A stretch of DNA of 64,000 nt from Aigarchaeota archaeon (GTDB taxonomy: Archaea > Thermoproteota > Nitrososphaeria_A > Caldarchaeales > Wolframiiraptoraceae): contig JANXDS010000001.1 of assembly GCA_025059205.1 (NCBI GenBank), forward strand, positions 140,014 through 204,013. The letters run 5' to 3'. Numbering within the stretch: the first letter of the stretch is position 1; each line of letters opens with the position of its first letter. The notes beneath the pieces are model-generated. The model was not told where the DNA came from, ran no database searches, and saw nothing but the letters and a program-made list of their open reading frames with translations. Position numbers and translations under genes: made by a program. Below are positions 60,945-64,000 of this stretch, piece after piece.

Positions 60945-61478
60945 CTATAACGTACGATATATCTTTTTTCTAAAAGATTTTCCTACCTCGTAAAGATAGA
61001 GCCTGTGGAGCCTTCCATCCTCCGCGGAGACTTTGCTCACGAAGACTAACGGCTCCCATCCTGGGACCGAAAAGTCATGGGTGATGATCTTCGCTCCGGG
61101 TTTGGAGTAAAGCTCAAGCTTCGGCTTTAGGATTCTTAAAGCGTCGCTTGTCAAGTATAACGTTATGACGTCTGCCGGGCTAACGTCAAACTTGAACAAA
61201 TCTCCTCTTACTATTCTGAAGTTCCTGATGCCCTTTTCTATTAACTTGTTATAGGCATAGCTCGCCAGTAGAGGGTTAGACTCCACACCTACGACGGAAC
61301 ACTCGTAGTTGCTAGCCGCTTCTACTAATATCCTTCCATCGCCGCAGCCCAGGTCGACGAGAATCTGCCCTTCTTTAGGACTCACGAGCTCTAGCATTAA
61401 CTTAACCACATCGACCGGTGATGGATAAAACGGTATCTTCAGAGAAGCGCTCTTTTTGGAAATATGCGAATAGGACAT
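60945..61478 (-). CDS. Small SAM-dependent methyltransferase, likely archaeal protein-lysine methyltransferase (aKMT-like)
   Basis: 177 residues. The pattern PFYPSPVDVVKLMLELV, VDLGCGDGRILVEAA, VVGVESNP and the late KPGAKIITHDFSVPGWEP resembles, from memory, the crenarchaeal aKMT enzyme that methylates lysines of many cytoplasmic proteins. The lack of a separate substrate domain also fits. It is located 18 bases upstream of secE in the translation/secretion series, so ribosomal or chromatin proteins are possible substrates. Confidence 0.72.
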   Translation of the reverse strand: MSYSHISKKSASLKIPFYPSPVDVVKLMLELVSPKEGQILVDLGCGDGRILVEAASNYECSVVGVESNPLLASYAYNKLIEKGIRNFRIVRGDLFKFDVSPADVITLYLTSDALRILKPKLELYSKPGAKIITHDFSVPGWEPLVFVSKVSAEDGRLHRLYLYEVGKSFRKKIYRTL

Positions 61479-61510
61479 AATCCGCGTATAATTGAACGGG
61501 AGTACCTGGA

Positions 61511-62443
61511 TTAAAATTTTCTTCCATCCCCAAGCAGATACAACAACAGAGCAGCCTCAGTATATAGTCTGTTAGCAGCCTGTTGCCAAACTACTGACCT
61601 TTCACCGTCGATCACAGACGCCTCTACCTCCTCCCCTCTATGTGCAGGCAAGCAGTGCATGAATATCGCATCCGGCTTAGCTAGGGACATCAACTTTTCC
61701 GTCACTTTGTACTTCGGATAAAAAACCTTCAACCTTCTTTCCCTCTCGTCCTCTTGACCCATGGAAACGAATACGTCGGTGTAGATAACGTCAGCACCCC
61801 TCACAGCATCCTCTGGGTTTTCCGTCAGCTCTATCGAACTCCCAGACTTCTTTGCCCACTCCCTAGCTTGCGTTATTACTATTTCTGACGGCTGATACTC
61901 CTTGGGTGATGCCACCGATATTCTGACACCAAGTAGCGAACATGCTTGGATAAGAGAATTACAAACGTTATTTCCATCACCGACATAAGCGACTTTCACA
62001 TCATGTATGTTGCCCTTTAACTCCTTGATGGTCATGACGTCGGCGAGTGCTTGACAAGGATGGAATTTATCGCTTAAGGCATTGATTACTGGAACCGAGC
62101 TATATTTTACCATCTCGGAAAGCGTCTCATGTTTGTAGACTCTTGCAACGACAGCATCCACATAGGCTGATAGAACGCGCATGGTATCGCTTAACGGTTC
62201 TCCTCTGCTCAGTTGCATTTCGTTAACGTTGAGCGGTATGCTTTCACCACCAAGTTTCGTTATTGCAACTTGGAATGATACTCTAGTCCTAGTAGATGGT
62301 TTTTCAAAAATCAAAACCACAGACTTGCCAGATAGTGGTTTGTTGTCGGGATATCCTTTCTTCTTAAAATTTATAGCCATGTCTATCATGTAAAGTATCT
62401 CTTCTGCAGCGTATCCCTCAAAGTCCAAAAAATGTCTAACCAT
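61511..62443 (-). CDS. argF: Ornithine carbamoyltransferase
   Basis: 310 residues. Carbamoyl-phosphate site PSTRTRVSF (near 50-58), HPCQALAD (near 129-136) and ornithine-site HCLPAHRGEEV (near 261-271) are all intact, and the domain linkage has the normal length. It makes citrulline for arginine synthesis. A TATA-like CGCTTAAATATTG (62466-62478) lies about 28 bases before the ATG, so the mRNA is probably leaderless. Other arginine genes are not in the window. Confidence 0.96.
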   Translation of the reverse strand: MVRHFLDFEGYAAEEILYMIDMAINFKKKGYPDNKPLSGKSVVLIFEKPSTRTRVSFQVAITKLGGESIPLNVNEMQLSRGEPLSDTMRVLSAYVDAVVARVYKHETLSEMVKYSSVPVINALSDKFHPCQALADVMTIKELKGNIHDVKVAYVGDGNNVCNSLIQACSLLGVRISVASPKEYQPSEIVITQAREWAKKSGSSIELTENPEDAVRGADVIYTDVFVSMGQEDERERRLKVFYPKYKVTEKLMSLAKPDAIFMHCLPAHRGEEVEASVIDGERSVVWQQAANRLYTEAALLLYLLGDGRKF

Positions 62444-62547
62444 GTCCCAAAATCGTATTACACATCAATATTTAAGCGTACTAACTAGTGATACACCGGT
62501 AACCTTATCTTAATTATCGTCTACAGTGTAACGTGACATAGGGGGCG

Positions 62548-64000
62548 ATTCTTATATCTGTCGATGAGGAAGGTAGGACACTTGATAGGATATTGGAAGC
62601 ATTGGCATCGCCCATAAGGATTGAGATGCTTAAGCAGCTCTCAAAACAAGATATGAACTACACAGAATTAATACGCTCGGTAGGTATGAACCCGCAGAAG
62701 GATGCAGGAAAATTTTCTTACCACTTAAAGAAGTTATTTAGTTCAAAACTAATAAGAATTAACGAGAAGACAAAACTTTACGAGCTTTCACACAGCGGCA
62801 GGATAACGCTTGAAGCAATAGAACAAGTAAAGAGGAAACTAGCCGGCTCAGATTTGCTAATCGTCCGACGTAGTGAATGCTCGATAGAGCCATTCGATAA
62901 AAATAAGATAGTGAATGCTTTGGTTAAGGAAGCAGGAATGCCAGCAAAGCTTGCTCACAAAATTGCGTGCATTGTTGAAGAAAAGCTTCTTGACCTTAGA
63001 ATAGATTATCTCTCCGCTCCTTTAATCAGGGAGCTTGTAAATTCCGTTTTGATAGACCAGGGTTTGGAGAAGTATAGGCACAAATTAACAAGAGTAGGGA
63101 TGCCAATTTACGACGTCACCCAGACAATCAAGAATGCATCAAAGCAAGGTGGAACAAACATTGTCGTGAAGACTGCGGCAAACTCGGTTTTAAAGGAGTA
63201 CGTCTTACTTAATGTGCTACCAAGAAACGTAGCCGATGCTCACCTTTCTGGGACAATAGACATTTGCTTTCTAGAATCATGGGCCACCTCAGTTTACGGT
63301 AAGGTATACGATGTGAATATGCTAAATAAAGCTGAAAGTAATGTAGACGTATGCGAGACGCTTACAGCAAGTATCATGGAAGATATATTTGCCGTGGAGA
63401 AGGAGTTCATTCTTCATAATCTTGAAGACGTTATAGCTAACAAAAAATTATTAAAACAGATTACCTCGGCACTCCTAAAAATCTCCTCTTTGAGAACATT
63501 TGAAGAGCATAAATTTGTTATCAACATCGCTGAGGACCTGGAATATATGAAAGACTTTATGGAGGCTTTTGACAAACATCAAAAGAATAACGTTTCCATC
63601 GTGGTAGGTAAAGATTTAATCGAAAAGGTGTCCGCGCATTACGTTTCCAAGGACAGTCTTGAGCTAATATTCACAAATAGTTCTAAATCAGAGGTCTTGG
63701 CTAGTAATGGATACAAAGTCTCCATTAAGGATTCAGAAAACTTTCAGCGTTTTCTATGCGGTGTGGCTGCAGTTAACGTGCCAAGGTTGGCGCTACAATG
63801 TGCGGGTAGCGAAGAAGAATTCATGGAGTCTTTGAGGAGGACGGTACAACTCGTCATAACAGCCTTCATAAAGAAGATGAATCTAACAAATACGCTTTAT
63901 GGGGATGTAAACATCAAACACCACTTCGTAATATCGCCATGCGGCATGTTCGAAGCAATAAAGTGTTTAACGGGAGAGTATCCGACCAGTGGTTCTTCGG
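62548..64000 (+). CDS. Fusion of ArsR-like HTH, ATP-cone and NrdD-like reductase domain (cut by window end)
   Basis: An open frame runs from the TAG at 62539-62541 to the end of the window, about 484 codons. Residues about 12-90 are an ArsR-type winged helix (RILEALASPIRIEMLKQL). Residues about 105-195 are an ATP-cone, the nucleotide-sensing domain of ribonucleotide reductases (IVRRSECSIEPFDKNKI... and LIRELVNSVLIDQGLEKYR). From about 205 it resembles class III reductase NrdD (SVLKEYVLLNVLPRNVADAH, GVAAVNVPRLAL, CGMFEAIKCLTGEYP). The glycyl-radical site would lie beyond the window. No ATG or GTG precedes the HTH: candidates are ATT 62548 after GGGGGCG, or TTG 62593. Confidence 0.75.
   Translation, partial: MLISVDEEGRTLDRILEALASPIRIEMLKQLSKQDMNYTELIRSVGMNPQKDAGKFSYHLKKLFSSKLIRINEKTKLYELSHSGRITLEAIEQVKRKLAGSDLLIVRRSECSIEPFDKNKIVNALVKEAGMPAKLAHKIACIVEEKLLDLRIDYLSAPLIRELVNSVLIDQGLEKYRHKLTRVGMPIYDVTQTIKNASKQGGTNIVVKTAANSVLKEYVLLNVLPRNVADAHLSGTIDICFLESWATSVYGKVYDVNMLNKAESNVDVCETLTASIMEDIFAVEKEFILHNLEDVIANKKLLKQITSALLKISSLRTFEEHKFVINIAEDLEYMKDFMEAFDKHQKNNVSIVVGKDLIEKVSAHYVSKDSLELIFTNSSKSEVLASNGYKVSIKDSENFQRFLCGVAAVNVPRLALQCAGSEEEFMESLRRTVQLVITAFIKKMNLTNTLYGDVNIKHHFVISPCGMFEAIKCLTGEYPTSGSS

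Noticed and set aside
62564-62617. Short ATG frame of 17 codons overlapping the start of the HTH-ATP-cone gene.
   Set aside because: It ends quickly and lies in another frame than the clearly coding one; probably chance.

Overview
The window is about 64 kb of archaeal chromosome with moderate G+C. Archaeal markers include the two-subunit Glu-tRNA(Gln) amidotransferase GatD/GatE, a thermosome subunit, RpoK, Spt5/NusG, ribosomal protein P0 (L10), NurA-HerA, diphthine synthase, coenzyme F420 ligase CofE, an archaeal-type inositol-phosphate synthase and an ESCRT-III/CdvB cell-division protein. CdvB together with CofE, a tRNA intron at a non-canonical site and many leaderless genes behind clear TATA boxes points to the TACK superphylum. 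A thermophilic thaumarchaeal or aigarchaeal relative is my best guess, but this is inference without a 16S gene.

Layout. 1-3.3 kb: an edge gene and a GIY-YIG protein, a decayed RelE-type toxin, a probable C/D box sRNA, a PDDEXK nuclease, cofE and a cysteine-rich protein. 3.4-8.5 kb: an RNA m5C methyltransferase, an arginase-fold hydrolase and a large membrane glycosyltransferase fused to an outer domain. 8.5-14.6 kb: a tight minus-strand series nurA-herA-ogg2-NSUN methyltransferase-PUA protein, flanked by three related small winged-helix proteins. 14.6-20.1 kb: gatD-gatE, an aminotransferase, a methyltransferase and tRNA-Ala(UGC). 20.3-31.3 kb: a peptide-use region with an Asp/Glu/hydantoin-type racemase, a complete oligopeptide ABC importer, two M29-like peptidases, a stand-alone RAM domain and an amino-acid permease. 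31.7-35.3 kb: a regulator and a sulfur-transfer cluster (E1-like enzyme, TusA, cysteine desulfurase, IscU). 35.4-40.5 kb: tRNA-Asn with an intron, pyrG, a metal regulator plus metal ABC importer, and tRNA-Ala(CGC). 40.7-47.5 kb: small unknown genes, a regulator divergent from an internally duplicated protein, thermosome, rpoK, DUF763, inositol-phosphate synthase and a PadR regulator. 47.6-57.9 kb: mainly housekeeping and metabolic genes (HAD phosphatase, Lrp, HDAC-like, DUF99, nucleotidyltransferase, dphB-DUF357, topoisomerase IA, cupin, FAD synthase, cdvB, epimerase-like, aldo/keto reductase). 58.1-62.4 kb: the secE-spt5-rpl11-rpl1-rpl10 operon, a small methyltransferase and argF. The last gene, cut by the window end, joins an ArsR-like HTH and an ATP-cone to an NrdD-like reductase domain.

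I see no CRISPR array, intact insertion sequence, rRNA or recognisable defence island. The most notable signals are the probable C/D sRNA with both guides facing one 23S rRNA segment, the HTH-ATP-cone-NrdD fusion, the wHTH trio around nurA/herA, the internally duplicated protein with its divergent regulator, and five head-to-head pairs that each seem to share one near-palindromic TATA element.
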